Shown here in pieces: positions 15,461 to 24,089 of a stretch of 58,814 nucleotides of DNA. Location of the stretch: the NCBI GenBank assembly GCA_902472225.1, contig CABRNB010000006.1, positions 1-58,814 on the forward strand, written 5' to 3'. The stretch is from Caccousia sp900752115. Its GTDB lineage: Bacteria; Bacillota; Clostridia; Oscillospirales; Acutalibacteraceae. Position 1 is the stretch's first letter; each line of letters begins with the position of its first letter. A program made the position numbers and the translations under genes. A model generated the notes under the pieces. That model was given only the letters and a program-made list of their open reading frames with translations, was not told the origin of the DNA and did not search any database.

Positions 15461-15507
15461 AAAAAACCGGCCTCCCCGGAGCACAGACGCTTCCGGGAGG
15501 GCCGGTT
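15461..15507 (-). terminator. Intrinsic terminator of glgP
   Basis: A long stem, AACCGGCCCTCCCGGA (15492-15507) with TCCGGGGAGGCCGGTT (15465-15480), and a T-run of about seven on the minus strand. It lies 22 bp past the glgP stop. Confidence 0.92.
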
Positions 15508-15528
15508 CATTTTCTTTATAATACTTTA

Positions 15529-18003
15529 TTACTTGCGCTTCTTCGGGGCGGCAGCCGGCTTGGGAGCGGCGACGGGCTTGACGACCGCTTTCTTCGGCTG
15601 GGGCAGCGGATTGGCGTTCCAGATGTTGTTGGCATACTCGCGGATGGCGCGGTCCGCGGAAAAGCGTCCGGCGTTCGCGATGTTGACGAGGCACATCTTC
15701 TGCCACGCGGTCTTGTTGAGGTAGAGCTCGCGGGCACGGTTCTGCGCCTTGCAGTAGGAATCGAAGTCGGCGAGGACCATGTAGGGATCCTGCGTGGTGA
15801 GGGAGCGCACAATGTCGTGGAAGTCCACGCCGCCCAAACCGCGGCCCAGCTCGCGCAGGGCATGACGGATCACCGCGTTGTTCTCGGCAATGACCTCGGG
15901 ATGATAGCCCTTCTGCTTGAGATCGTTGACCTCGGGCGTCGTCATACCGAAGAGGATGATGTTGTCGTCGCCCACGGCCTCGTGGATCTCGACGTTCGCG
16001 CCGTCAAGCGTGCCGAGGGTCACGGCGCCGTTGATCATGAACTTCATGTTGGAGGTGCCGCTGGCCTCGGTACCGGCGAGAGAAATCTGCTCGGAAATAT
16101 CGGCGGCCGGGATCATTCTCTCCGCGAGGGAGACGCGGTAATCCTCCACATAGACGACCTTGAGCTTCTGGTTGACGCGGGGATCGTTGTTGACGATCTC
16201 GCTGAGCTTGACGATGAAGCGGATCATCTGCTTGGCAAAGTAATAGCCCGCCGCGGCCTTCGCGCCGAAGATATAGGTATGGGGCGTGTAGTCCGCGTCC
16301 GGATGATCGCGCAGCCACATATATTCGCTCAGGATGTGCAGAGCGTTGAGGTGCTGGCGCTTGTACTCGTGCATGCGCTTGACCTGAATGTCAAAGATGG
16401 AATTGGGGTCGATCACAATGCCGTTGGCCTGCTTGATATAGGCCGCGAGGCGCTCCTTGTTGCCGCGCTTGATGGCGTCCAGCTTCGCGAGCACCTGCGC
16501 GTCGTCCTTGTAGGCCATGAGCTTTTCGAGCTCGGCGGCGTCCAGAATGTAGCCGGGGCCGATCAGCTCGCTGAGGAGAGCGGCAAGCTCGGGATTGCTC
16601 TGGTTGAGCCAGCGGCGGTGCGCGATGCCGTTCGTAACGTTCTTGAACTTCTGAGGCATCTCGGTGTAGAAGTCATGGAAGACGGTCTGCTTCAAAATAT
16701 CGCTGTGCAGGGCGGAAACGCCGTTGACGCTGTGCGAACCGGCGACGGCAAGGTTCGCCATCTTCACATAGCCGTCGTTGAGCGGAGCCATGCGGCCGAC
16801 CTTGTAGCCGTCGACGCCCATGTCGTGCATGCTCTGGCAGAAGCGGCGGTTGATCTCCTCGACAATCTGATAGATACGGGGCAGACGCAGGCGGAACATA
16901 TCCTGGCCCCAGCACTCGAGAGCCTCGGCCATGACGGTGTGGTTCGTGTAGGCGATGGTGCGCGTCACGATATCCCACGCGGCGTCCCAGGTATAGCCGC
17001 ACTCATCGAGCATGATGCGCATGAGCTCGGGGATGGCGAGCACGGGGTGCGTGTCGTTGAGGTGAATGGCGGCCACGTCCGGCAGATTGTCGAGCGTGGA
17101 GTACTTGAACAGGTGACGGCGCACAATGTCCTGAATCGTGGCGGACACGAGGAAGTACTGCTGCGTCAGACGCAGGCTCTTGCCTTCCATGTGGTTGTCC
17201 TCGGGGTAGAGGACCTTGGTGATAACCTCGGCCATGGCGTTCTGCTCCATGGCGCGCATATAGTTGCCGGAGTTGAACATCTTCATGTCGAACTCAGGGG
17301 AACGGGCGGCCCAGATGCGCAGCTTGGCGACGCAGCGTCCGTCGTAGCCGGACACGTACATATCGTACGGAATGGCGAGAACGTTCGTGTAGTCCTTATG
17401 ATTGACGTAATGGTACTGGTTGTTCCAGCCCTCCTCGATGTGGCCGTCGAAGTGGACCTCCACCGCCTTCTCCGGGACCTCCTGCAGCCAGACCTTGCCG
17501 CCGGGGAGCCAGAAATCGGGAAGCTCGGTCTGCCAGCCGTCGACGAGCTTCTGGCGGAAGATGCCGTACTCGTAGCGCAGGGAGTAGCCGATGGCGGGAT
17601 AGCCCTGCGTGGCGAGGCCGTCGAGGAAGCAGGCGGCGAGACGGCCGAGGCCGCCGTTGCCGAGACCGGCGTCCGGCTCTTCCTCATAGAGGTCGTCGAG
17701 CTTAATGCCCATCTGCGAGAGCGCCTCGCGGAAGTTGGCCTCGAGCCCGAGGTTGAACAGATTATTTTTAAGGGAGCGGCCCATCAGGAACTCCATGCAG
17801 AGATAATAAATCTGCTTGGTGTGGGTTTTTTCCGCCTCGACCTTCGTCTCCGCGCGGCCCTTGCACAGCAGATCGGAGATAATCAGAGCGACAGCCTTGT
17901 AATAGTGCTCGTCGGTGGCATTCTCCGGGCTCACGCCGAAGTTATGCTGCAGGCGGCTTTCGATTTCCTCCTTGATTTTACCGACAGACAGGGAATAGTT
18001 CAT
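15529..18003 (-). CDS. glgP: Glycogen / alpha-glucan phosphorylase
   Basis: Phosphorolysis of alpha-1,4-glucan to glucose-1-phosphate; GT35, PLP enzyme, 824 aa. Family blocks are MEFLMGRSLKNNLFNLGL, GLGNGGLGRLAACFLDG, GYDGRCVAKLRIWAAR, HLNDTHPVLAIPELMR and the PLP-lysine motif EASGTSNMKFMINGA followed by LDGANVEI. The start at 18001-18003 has GGAGG 10 bp upstream. The last ~25 residues are an added Lys/Pro/Ala-rich basic tail (VVKPVAAPKPAAAPKKRK), not part of the usual fold. It stands alone between its own promoter and terminator, with no glg operon partner. Confidence 0.97.
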   Translation of the reverse strand: MNYSLSVGKIKEEIESRLQHNFGVSPENATDEHYYKAVALIISDLLCKGRAETKVEAEKTHTKQIYYLCMEFLMGRSLKNNLFNLGLEANFREALSQMGIKLDDLYEEEPDAGLGNGGLGRLAACFLDGLATQGYPAIGYSLRYEYGIFRQKLVDGWQTELPDFWLPGGKVWLQEVPEKAVEVHFDGHIEEGWNNQYHYVNHKDYTNVLAIPYDMYVSGYDGRCVAKLRIWAARSPEFDMKMFNSGNYMRAMEQNAMAEVITKVLYPEDNHMEGKSLRLTQQYFLVSATIQDIVRRHLFKYSTLDNLPDVAAIHLNDTHPVLAIPELMRIMLDECGYTWDAAWDIVTRTIAYTNHTVMAEALECWGQDMFRLRLPRIYQIVEEINRRFCQSMHDMGVDGYKVGRMAPLNDGYVKMANLAVAGSHSVNGVSALHSDILKQTVFHDFYTEMPQKFKNVTNGIAHRRWLNQSNPELAALLSELIGPGYILDAAELEKLMAYKDDAQVLAKLDAIKRGNKERLAAYIKQANGIVIDPNSIFDIQVKRMHEYKRQHLNALHILSEYMWLRDHPDADYTPHTYIFGAKAAAGYYFAKQMIRFIVKLSEIVNNDPRVNQKLKVVYVEDYRVSLAERMIPAADISEQISLAGTEASGTSNMKFMINGAVTLGTLDGANVEIHEAVGDDNIILFGMTTPEVNDLKQKGYHPEVIAENNAVIRHALRELGRGLGGVDFHDIVRSLTTQDPYMVLADFDSYCKAQNRARELYLNKTAWQKMCLVNIANAGRFSADRAIREYANNIWNANPLPQPKKAVVKPVAAPKPAAAPKKRK

Positions 18004-18101
18004 ACAATCACAGCCTCCATAGAAAATACCCGCGCGGGCAGCAGGCCCTGGGGCAGGCGCGGGGGATTCGGGTTTTAAACCTCGATTTGTGTAATGTGTA
18101 T

Positions 18102-18130
18102 ATTATATACCACAGAAAGCACAATTTCAA
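18102..18130 (-). promoter_or_regulatory. Sigma-A promoter of glgP
   Basis: TTGAAA (18125-18130), 17-bp spacer, TATAAT (18102-18107) on the minus strand, 99 bp before the start codon. Confidence 0.85.
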
Positions 18131-18413
18131 TACCGCAGCCCAAGGATTCCCAAAAGCGGCGAATTCTCCATTTTGCAAGAACGTTTCCGCTTTTTTCGTC
18201 GATCCTGCACAAAGTACCGCAGCAGTTTGTTAGAGCGGAAAATCGCTCGATATTTGTGCATTTTATACAAATCCCAAAAGAAGAGAGCAGAGACAAAGGG
18301 GACGGTTTTGTCATCTTTTGAGAAAGCGCGCGGATCCCCTGCCGCAGAAGAGGGAGACAGCACGAACGGAGGGCACTCCGCGCGCCCTCTCGCTCCGCGC
18401 CTCCAACGCGGGC
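18131..18413. other. Non-coding spacer between glgP and fprA with a REP-like palindrome
   Basis: No convincing gene: the open frames here lack an RBS and family resemblance. The left part is AT-rich. At 18292-18312 there is a short imperfect palindrome, GACAAA at one end and TTTGTC at the other, around a GGGGACGG core. The 13-mer GGGGACGGTTTTG recurs in reverse complement at 56420-56432. Such ACCGTCCCC palindromes resemble RAYT/Y1-transposase-linked repeats of Clostridia, although no transposase gene is in the window. Confidence 0.4.
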
Positions 18414-18415
18414 CG

Positions 18416-18455
18416 CAAAGCAAGACCCCCTTGCGGTACAGGCCGCAAGGGGGTC
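18416..18455 (-). terminator. Intrinsic terminator of fprA
   Basis: Perfect 13-bp stem, GACCCCCTTGCGG with CCGCAAGGGGGTC, and a six-base loop, followed on the minus strand by TTGCTTT. It lies 100 bp past the fprA stop. Confidence 0.8.
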
Positions 18456-18498
18456 AACGAGAAGCAGTCAGGTTCGCCGCGGGACGCGGCGTGCGCGG

Positions 18499-18547
18499 AT
18501 TGCCGACCGCAGGTCCGCGAATTGCCGACCGCAGGTCCGCAGGTCCG
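18499..18547. repeat. Short tandem repeat after fprA
   Basis: The 20-mer ATTGCCGACCGCAGGTCCGC occurs twice (18499-18518, 18521-18540) with a 22-bp period, followed by a third partial copy, AGGTCCG. It lies just beyond the fprA stop at 18555 and codes for nothing recognisable. Confidence 0.8.
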
Positions 18548-18554
18548 GCAGGGC

Positions 18555-19766
18555 TTAGGCTTTGATGCTTGCCGCGAGGGCGTCGGCGAAAGCGTCGAGA
18601 TCGGCGGCACGGGCGGCGGGCAGGGAGGACGTGAGCGTGAGCTTGTCCGGGAGAACCGTCATGTTCTTCATGCCCTCGAGCTCCTTCGCCATGAGCTCGC
18701 CGGACTTGATGGCCCAGGTGCCGTTCTCGATGAGGGCAACGGTGCGGTTCTGCAGGTTGAGAGCCTTCATGTCGGAGATAAAGCTGTGCATCACGGGATA
18801 AATGCCGAGATTGTATGTCACGGACGCGAGAACGATGTGGCTCAGGCGGAACGCATCCGCAATAAGCGTGGAAACGTGGGTGTTGGAAACGTCGCGGACG
18901 ACGACGTCCTTCACGCCGCGCTCGTAGAGGCGGGAGGCGAGAGCCTGCGCGGCTTCCTCGGTGTTGCCGTACATGGAGGCGTAGGCAATGAGCACGCCCT
19001 TGTTCTCGGGCTCGTAGCGGCTCCAGAGATCGTGCTTTTCAATAAAATAGGAAAGGTTCTCGCGCCACACGGGACCGTGCAGCGGGCAGATGAACTTGAT
19101 CTGGTCAAGCAGACCGGCGGCCTTCTTCAGCAGCGCCTGCACCTGCGGGCCGTACTTGCCCACGATGTTTGTGAAGTAGCGGCGGGCGTCGTCGATCCAG
19201 TCGCGGTCAAAGTCAACCTCGTCCGCGAAGAGAGCGCCGTCAAGCGCGCCGAACGTACCGAACGCGTCAGCGGAGAAGAGAACGCCGTTCGTCGTGTCGA
19301 GCGAAACGAGCACCTCCGGCCAGTGCACCATCGGAGCCGACAGGAAGGTCAGGGAGTGAGCGCCGAAGGACAGGGTCGAGCCCTCCTTGACCTCCACGCA
19401 CTCGTGGCCCTCGGTCGAGAAGCCGAACTGACGCATCATCGTGAACGCCTTCGCGGAGGAAACCACCTTCACGCCGGGATAGCGCAGCAGAATCTCCTGC
19501 ACGGAAGCGCCGTGGTCGGGCTCCATGTGGTGAATCACGAGGTAATCGAGCGGGCGGCCCGCCAACACGTGATCGAGGTTCTCCAGCAGCTGGCGGCACG
19601 CCGACCAGTCCACCGTATCAAACAGTACCGTCTTCTCGTCCGTCAGGACGTACGCGTTGTACGAAACCCCGCGCGGAATCGGGTGGATGTTCTCAAAGAG
19701 AGCCAGCCGGTGATCGTTCGCACCGACCCAGTAAAGATCCTCCGCAACCTTGCGCACATTATACAT
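18555..19766 (-). CDS. fprA: Flavodiiron protein (FprA / A-type flavoprotein)
   Basis: 403 aa oxygen or NO reductase that protects anaerobes. Residues 1-250 form the metallo-beta-lactamase-like diiron domain, with ligands in HHMEPDHGAS, an Asp in SADAFGTFG and a His in CPLHGPVWR. Residues 255-403 form a flavodoxin domain with FMN loops YASMYGNTEEAAQ and ENGTWAI. The start chosen is the ATG at 19764-19766, with AGGAGG 10 bp upstream; the preceding TTG is too close to the RBS. It has its own promoter and terminator. No rubredoxin domain is fused, so a separate electron donor is needed. Confidence 0.95.
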   Translation of the reverse strand: MYNVRKVAEDLYWVGANDHRLALFENIHPIPRGVSYNAYVLTDEKTVLFDTVDWSACRQLLENLDHVLAGRPLDYLVIHHMEPDHGASVQEILLRYPGVKVVSSAKAFTMMRQFGFSTEGHECVEVKEGSTLSFGAHSLTFLSAPMVHWPEVLVSLDTTNGVLFSADAFGTFGALDGALFADEVDFDRDWIDDARRYFTNIVGKYGPQVQALLKKAAGLLDQIKFICPLHGPVWRENLSYFIEKHDLWSRYEPENKGVLIAYASMYGNTEEAAQALASRLYERGVKDVVVRDVSNTHVSTLIADAFRLSHIVLASVTYNLGIYPVMHSFISDMKALNLQNRTVALIENGTWAIKSGELMAKELEGMKNMTVLPDKLTLTSSLPAARAADLDAFADALAASIKA

Positions 19767-19865
19767 GGTAAGCAATCCTCCTTGCGAGCTGTCCCGGGTA
19801 CGCCCGGCGCTCCTTTTTTGTGAACGGGGGAGACAGCCCCCGGCTTGTCCAATCCGAACGTTATG

Positions 19866-19894
19866 ATTTTAACATACCGCTTTCCAAATGTAAA
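19866..19894 (-). promoter_or_regulatory. Sigma-A promoter of fprA
   Basis: TTTACA (19889-19894), 17-bp spacer, TAAAAT (19866-19871) on the minus strand, 100 bp upstream of the ATG. Confidence 0.75.
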
Positions 19895-20354
19895 GGCGTT
19901 CCGCGCGCCGCCTGTGCATTCCCGAGGCCCGGGACGCCGGTTTTTCCCGCGCGCCATCCGCAGCCCCGACGGAAGCCGTACCGGCCCGTCTCTCTTTCTA
20001 ATTATAGTATATATAGACAGAGAGAAAAGACTCCCCCTTTTCCCTGCCCCTTCCAATTGTTACAAACCTGTCCCCCCGCAAAAAAATTTTCGACATTCCT
20101 TGCAACTTTCACAAAAGACAAAAAAGCCAGGATTCATGCGGTCTGCGGGGATCCTCTTCCTCCAAAAAAAGGCGTTTGAAACCGCTTTGTTACGAAGGTT
20201 ACAGGAATGTAACATTTAGATTCTTGCAATGTGCACAGAAACAGAACGCTTTCTTCGACCAGCAAACGCGGAAATCCCGGGATATTATTCTTTAAAAGAA
20301 AAATAGAAAAAGACAAATTCGGCATAATGGTCAAAATCGGGGTAGGAGGCATTT
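19895..20354. other. Divergent intergenic region before the 3D-domain gene
   Basis: About 460 bp, GC-rich on the left and AT-rich on the right, with no supported gene. The open frames on both strands lack ribosome binding sites and known motifs. The only interpretable signal is the WalR-like box at 20198-20214. A short AT tract at about 20000-20020 contains ATTATA on the forward strand but no matching -35. Confidence 0.5.
20198..20214 (-). promoter_or_regulatory. WalR-like binding site upstream of the G5/3D gene
   Basis: The minus strand reads TGTTAC, five bases, TGTAAC, which fits the WalR (YycF) consensus TGTWAH-N5-TGTWAH at every position. It lies about 140 bp upstream of the -35 box of a cell-wall protein gene. 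Cell-wall hydrolases with 3D domains belong to the WalRK regulon in Bacillus. Confidence 0.5.
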
Positions 20355-20383
20355 TTGACAGTCCGGGGAACGGTGCCTATAAT
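20355..20383 (+). promoter_or_regulatory. Perfect-consensus promoter of the G5/3D gene
   Basis: TTGACA (20355-20360), 17-bp spacer, TATAAT (20378-20383), all consensus bases. A ~90-nt leader follows with a small hairpin (GACTCCGG...CCGGAAGTC, about 20422-20441). It does not match the ydaO-type or other riboswitches I know. Confidence 0.9.
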
Positions 20384-20477
20384 AGCCATATCAGCGCAAC
20401 TCCCGATTGGGCGCGGCGGCGGTGACTCCGGAATCCGGAAGTCAAATTTGAACCGGCGCGGCAAAAAAGGTGAAGCA

Positions 20478-21734
20478 ATGAAAAACATGAAGACGAACGA
20501 CAACGCTCTGATGCGCATGCTGCACAGAGCCTGGAAACGCTCCCCCGTCAAAAAGCTGACTGCCCTGGCGGTCATGATTATTATTACGGTCAGCTCCGTG
20601 ACGACCGTCATGGCGGATTCCCGCCGCGTCACGGTGCACTACAACGACGAAGTTTATTCCGGCAGCCTGACGTCCTCTCTGGAGACGATGCAGAACGTCC
20701 GCTCGCAGCTGGCCGCCATGGGCCTTGTGGCCGACACGGAGGACAGAATTTCCTTCTCCGTCAACAACGAGACGGGCGAAGCCATGATTTATCTGACCAG
20801 CGCGCATGAGGTCACCGTCATGGCCGACGGCAAGGCGCAGACGACCACCGTCTACGAGGGAGAAACCGTTGCCGACGCGCTCAAAGCGTGCGGCGTGGAA
20901 GTTACCGCCCACGATATTGTGTCCGCAAAGATCTCGTCCGCCGTGTCCTCCGACATGGTGGTCAGCATTGAGAGACAGCACGCGGTAACGCTCAAGGCCG
21001 ACGGCGAGACGAAGAACCTCGTGGTGGGCGACGGCACGGTCCAGGAGCTGCTGCTCAGCCAGGATATGATTCTCGGCGAAAACGACATTGTCTCCCAGCC
21101 TCTGACGGCCGAGCTGACGGACGGCATGGAGATCACGGTGGGCCGCGTGACGTACGAGGAAGTCACGGCGGACGAGGAGATCGCGTTTACCGAGACGGTC
21201 ACGAAGGACTCCTCCCTGCCCCGCGGCGTGACGAAGGTTGACGTGCAGGGCCAAAACGGCCTGCAGACCGTCACCCGCCGCAACAAGCTTGTGGACGGCG
21301 TGGTGGTCGAAAGCACGGTTCTCTCGTCCGAAGTCATTTCCGAGCCCGTCACCCAGGTGACGCGCGAGGGCACGAAGGACCCGAACGGCTGGGCCACGAT
21401 CGAGAGCGACGGCACGGTCTATGACGAGAACGGCAACGAGGTTGTCTATAAGAAGCTTCTCTCCGGGCGCTGCTCGGCCTACACGGGCGGCGGCACCACG
21501 GCAACGGGCGCTCCGGCGGCATTCGGCCGCGTGGCGGTGAACCCGAACGTGATTCCCTACGGCACGAAGCTGTATATCTGCTCGCCCGACGGCAAGGTGG
21601 TTTACGGCTACGCGATTGCGTCCGATACCGGCGGAGCCTGCATGCGCAACACCATCATCGCGGACCTGTACTATGACACGCTGTCCGAGTGCTATCAGAT
21701 CGGCGTGCGCACGATGAACGTGTATATTCTGTAA
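20478..21734 (+). CDS. Secreted G5 / 3D-domain cell-wall protein (YabE / Rpf-like)
   Basis: 418 aa. An N-terminal basic stretch and a hydrophobic segment (about 27-44, LTALAVMIIITVSSVTTVMA) act as signal peptide or anchor. Two or three DUF348 ubiquitin-like repeats follow (VTVMADGKAQTTTVYEGETV, VTLKADGETKNLVVGDG), then a G5 domain (EEIAFTETVTKDSSLPRGVT), then a C-terminal 3D domain with the Asp-containing IASDTGG motif and YGTKLYI. This is the architecture of YabE/resuscitation-promoting-like lytic transglycosylases that remodel peptidoglycan. The ATG at 20478-20480 has AGGTGA upstream. Confidence 0.92.
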   Translation: MKNMKTNDNALMRMLHRAWKRSPVKKLTALAVMIIITVSSVTTVMADSRRVTVHYNDEVYSGSLTSSLETMQNVRSQLAAMGLVADTEDRISFSVNNETGEAMIYLTSAHEVTVMADGKAQTTTVYEGETVADALKACGVEVTAHDIVSAKISSAVSSDMVVSIERQHAVTLKADGETKNLVVGDGTVQELLLSQDMILGENDIVSQPLTAELTDGMEITVGRVTYEEVTADEEIAFTETVTKDSSLPRGVTKVDVQGQNGLQTVTRRNKLVDGVVVESTVLSSEVISEPVTQVTREGTKDPNGWATIESDGTVYDENGNEVVYKKLLSGRCSAYTGGGTTATGAPAAFGRVAVNPNVIPYGTKLYICSPDGKVVYGYAIASDTGGACMRNTIIADLYYDTLSECYQIGVRTMNVYIL

Positions 21735-22156
21735 AAAGGGCGGGGGGCACTTCTGCCTGGAACAGAAAAAGGGATGGCTGCAAAACAGGATTCCAACAGC
21801 CGCCCGCGCAAAAAACAGAACCCAACAAGACAACAAGCCTCAGAAGGAGCGTTTCCCGCTTCCTTTTGAGGCTTGTTTTTTGCATGATTCGTTTGGCGCA
21901 GGTGTTTTGCGGCAGCTCCTTTTGGGGTTGGCTCCTCCTTTCTGCGCTGTCTGCGGGCAGGCTGCGAGCGCCGCGCCGCCTTTTTAAACCCGCAAACGGG
22001 ACGCTTTTCCCCCAAGTTCGACAAAAAATAAACAAAGTCTTGTGCCCGTCAGGGGTCCTGAAAAATTATCCTCGGGCGCAGCATGTAAAATAGTTGAATA
22101 AGGGAAGGATAATTGTGTGAGATTCTCTGAAAAAAGGAAGATCTGCCGTTTCCGTC
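21735..22156. other. Intergenic region between the 3D gene and the hydrogenase
   Basis: Apart from the terminator at 21832-21881 nothing interpretable is present. There is no supported gene, and the open frames on both strands lack RBS and motifs. Base composition turns AT-rich after about 22020. Confidence 0.5.
21832..21881 (+). terminator. Intrinsic terminator of the 3D gene
   Basis: Stem CAAGCCTCAGAAGGAGCG with CGCTTCCTTTTGAGGCTTG, then TTTTTT. It is one of three terminators in the window sharing the GCCTCA-(G/A)A(A/C)GGAGC arm (also 23954-24009 and 56244-56286). Confidence 0.92.
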
Positions 22157-22185
22157 TTGACAAAAAGGCGGTTTTGTTAAATAAT
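22157..22185 (+). promoter_or_regulatory. Sigma-A promoter of the hydrogenase gene
   Basis: TTGACA (22157-22162), 17-bp spacer, AATAAT (22180-22185). The -10 box sits inside the Rex-like operator. Confidence 0.7.
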
Positions 22186-22191
22186 TGACAA
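22174..22191 (+). promoter_or_regulatory. Rex operator over the hydrogenase -10 box
   Basis: TTGTTAA-N4-TTGACAA differs from the Rex consensus TTGTTAANNNNTTAACAA at one base. Rex leaves its site when NADH/NAD+ rises, so hydrogen production should be derepressed when reductant accumulates. Location and match are both strong. Confidence 0.75.
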
Positions 22192-22323
22192 TAGAGGAAA
22201 ATCCCTGTCGCATTGCGGAAACCGGGGGAGAAAAACGGGGAAGCAGCCCCGGATTCCGCAGCGTGAGGGAGGAACGTTCTGCGACGCACGCAGGTGGGCG
22301 TTTTGCCCAGGAAGGAGAAAAAG

Positions 22324-23829
22324 ATGAGAGGAATCTACACTTCCGTGACCGACATCCGCCGCAAGGTATTTACCGAGGTGGCGCGGCTGGCCTACGAGGG
22401 AGGGGACTACAGCCGTCTCGAGCAGATCCCCTACAAGATCGTTCCCGGCGAGGAGGCCCGCTACCGCGAGTCGATCTTCCTGGAGAGAGCGATCGTCGGC
22501 GAGCGGCTTCGCCTGGCGATGGGCCTGCCGCTGCGCCCGATCTCGGAGCATTCCAAGCTGACCGAGGGCGTGGACGCGAGCGCCATCAGCGAGAAGTACT
22601 ACGATCCGCCGCTCGTGAACATCATCAAGTTCGCGTGCAACGCCTGCCCGACGAAGCAGTACAGGGTTTCCGAGGGCTGCCAGGGCTGCCTCGCGCATCC
22701 GTGCTCCGAGGTCTGCCCGAAGAAGGCCATCACCATCCGCCACGGCAAGTCCCACATCGATCAGGACAAGTGCATCAAGTGCGGCCGCTGCAAGGATGTG
22801 TGCCCCTACGGCGCGATTCTGAAGCTTGACCGTCCCTGCGCCGTCGCGTGCGGCATGGACGCCATCGGCAGCGACTCCCTCGGCCGCGCGGAGATCGACT
22901 ACGACAAGTGCGTCTCCTGCGGCATGTGCATCGTGAACTGCCCGTTCGGCGCAATCTCCGACAAGGGCCAGATCTTCCAGCTCATTCACGCGATGAAGGA
23001 AGGCCACCGCGTCATTGCGATCGTCGCCCCCGCGTTTGTCGGCCAGTTCGGCCCGAACGTAAGCCCTGAAAAGCTGTGGTCCGCGCTCCGCCAGCTCGGC
23101 TTTGCGGGTGTGGAAGAGGTCGCCGTCGGCGCGGACCTGTGCGCCGTCGAGGAAGCGAAGGACTTCATGCGCGCCGTTCCCGAGGAGCAGCCCTTTATGG
23201 CGACGTCCTGCTGCCCGTCCTGGTCCGTCATGGCGAAGAAGCTCTTCCCCGACCTTGCCCCCTATATCTCCATGGCCCTGACCCCGATGGTTCTGACGGC
23301 CCGTCTCATCAAGCAGAAGGACAAGGACTGCAAGATTGCCTTCATCGGCCCGTGCTCCGCGAAGAAGCTCGAGGCCAGCCGCCGCACCATCCGCAGCAAC
23401 GTCGACTTCGTCCTGACCTTTGAGGAGGTCATGGGCATGTTCGCCGCGAAGGGCGTCGACCTCTCGAAGCTCGAGGCCGATCACCCCCTCAACGAGGGCA
23501 CGGCAGGCGGCCGCGGCTTCGCCGTCTCGGGCGGCGTGGCGCAGGCTGTCACCGACGTCATCAAGAAGCTCGATCCCGATCGCGAGGTCAAGACCGTCGC
23601 GGTGCAGGGCCTGCGCGAATGCCGCAAGCTCCTGATGGCCGCCAAGGCCGGCAAGTACGACGGCTTCCTCCTCGAGGGCATGGCCTGCCCGGGCGGCTGC
23701 GTCGCCGGTATGGGCACGCTGCAGGCGGTAAACAAGTCCACCGCCGCCGTCAACAAGTACAAGTCCGAGGCGGAGCTGCAGAATTCCGCCGACACGCCGT
23801 ACGAGATCAACCTCGGCTTCATCGAGTAA
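22324..23829 (+). CDS. Monomeric [FeFe] hydrogenase, group B type
   Basis: 501 aa, likely cytoplasmic, making or consuming H2 with ferredoxin. An N-terminal extension (1-95) is followed by cysteine clusters CNACPTKQY with CQGCLAHPC, then two ferredoxin 4Fe-4S motifs (CIKCGRCKDVCPYGAI, CVSCGMCIVNCPFGAI), then the H-cluster domain with TSCCPSW (L1), GPCSAKKLEA (L2) and EGMACPGGCVAGMG (L3). The variant signatures and the N-terminal Cys-rich region fit group B, found in many gut Clostridia, rather than group A HydA. The ATG at 22324-22326 has AAGGAG six bases upstream. It is a single-gene unit under a Rex-type operator. Maturases HydEFG are not nearby. Confidence 0.93.
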   Translation: MRGIYTSVTDIRRKVFTEVARLAYEGGDYSRLEQIPYKIVPGEEARYRESIFLERAIVGERLRLAMGLPLRPISEHSKLTEGVDASAISEKYYDPPLVNIIKFACNACPTKQYRVSEGCQGCLAHPCSEVCPKKAITIRHGKSHIDQDKCIKCGRCKDVCPYGAILKLDRPCAVACGMDAIGSDSLGRAEIDYDKCVSCGMCIVNCPFGAISDKGQIFQLIHAMKEGHRVIAIVAPAFVGQFGPNVSPEKLWSALRQLGFAGVEEVAVGADLCAVEEAKDFMRAVPEEQPFMATSCCPSWSVMAKKLFPDLAPYISMALTPMVLTARLIKQKDKDCKIAFIGPCSAKKLEASRRTIRSNVDFVLTFEEVMGMFAAKGVDLSKLEADHPLNEGTAGGRGFAVSGGVAQAVTDVIKKLDPDREVKTVAVQGLRECRKLLMAAKAGKYDGFLLEGMACPGGCVAGMGTLQAVNKSTAAVNKYKSEAELQNSADTPYEINLGFIE

Positions 23830-23953
23830 CAGGCGAGGCGCTTGTTCCCCTCGCTGTCCGCGCGGTTTTCTCCGCAAAGTCCCGCCGCGCCGGAGAGTTA
23901 TTCCGCAAACGCGCGCAGCGGCAGCGATCGACCCGCGCAATCGAATCACGCAC

Positions 23954-24009
23954 AAAAACCGGCCTCAGAAGGAGCTTTCGCTTCCTTTTGAGGCCGGTTT
24001 GTTATTTTT
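23954..24009. terminator. Bidirectional terminator between hydrogenase and HAD genes
   Basis: Stem AAACCGGCCTCAGAAGGAGC paired with GCTTCCTTTTGAGGCCGGTTT. It is flanked by A-runs on the left and GTTATTTTTC on the right, so it can stop both converging transcripts. It shares its arm sequence with the terminators at 21832 and 56244. Confidence 0.85.
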
Positions 24010-24089
24010 CGCGGGGCGCGGGGAAGCGGGCGAGGAAAAGGAGCGGGAAAGACGGCTCGCCGCCGCGTTTCCTCCGTGCCCCGCCGCGC

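Noticed and set aside
15262..18078. 938-codon plus-strand open frame opposite glgP
   Set aside because: Mirror of glgP reading frame; no RBS and biased composition.
20384..20477. c-di-AMP (ydaO) riboswitch before the 3D gene
   Set aside because: Position would fit, but the leader is too short and lacks the conserved ydaO sequences.
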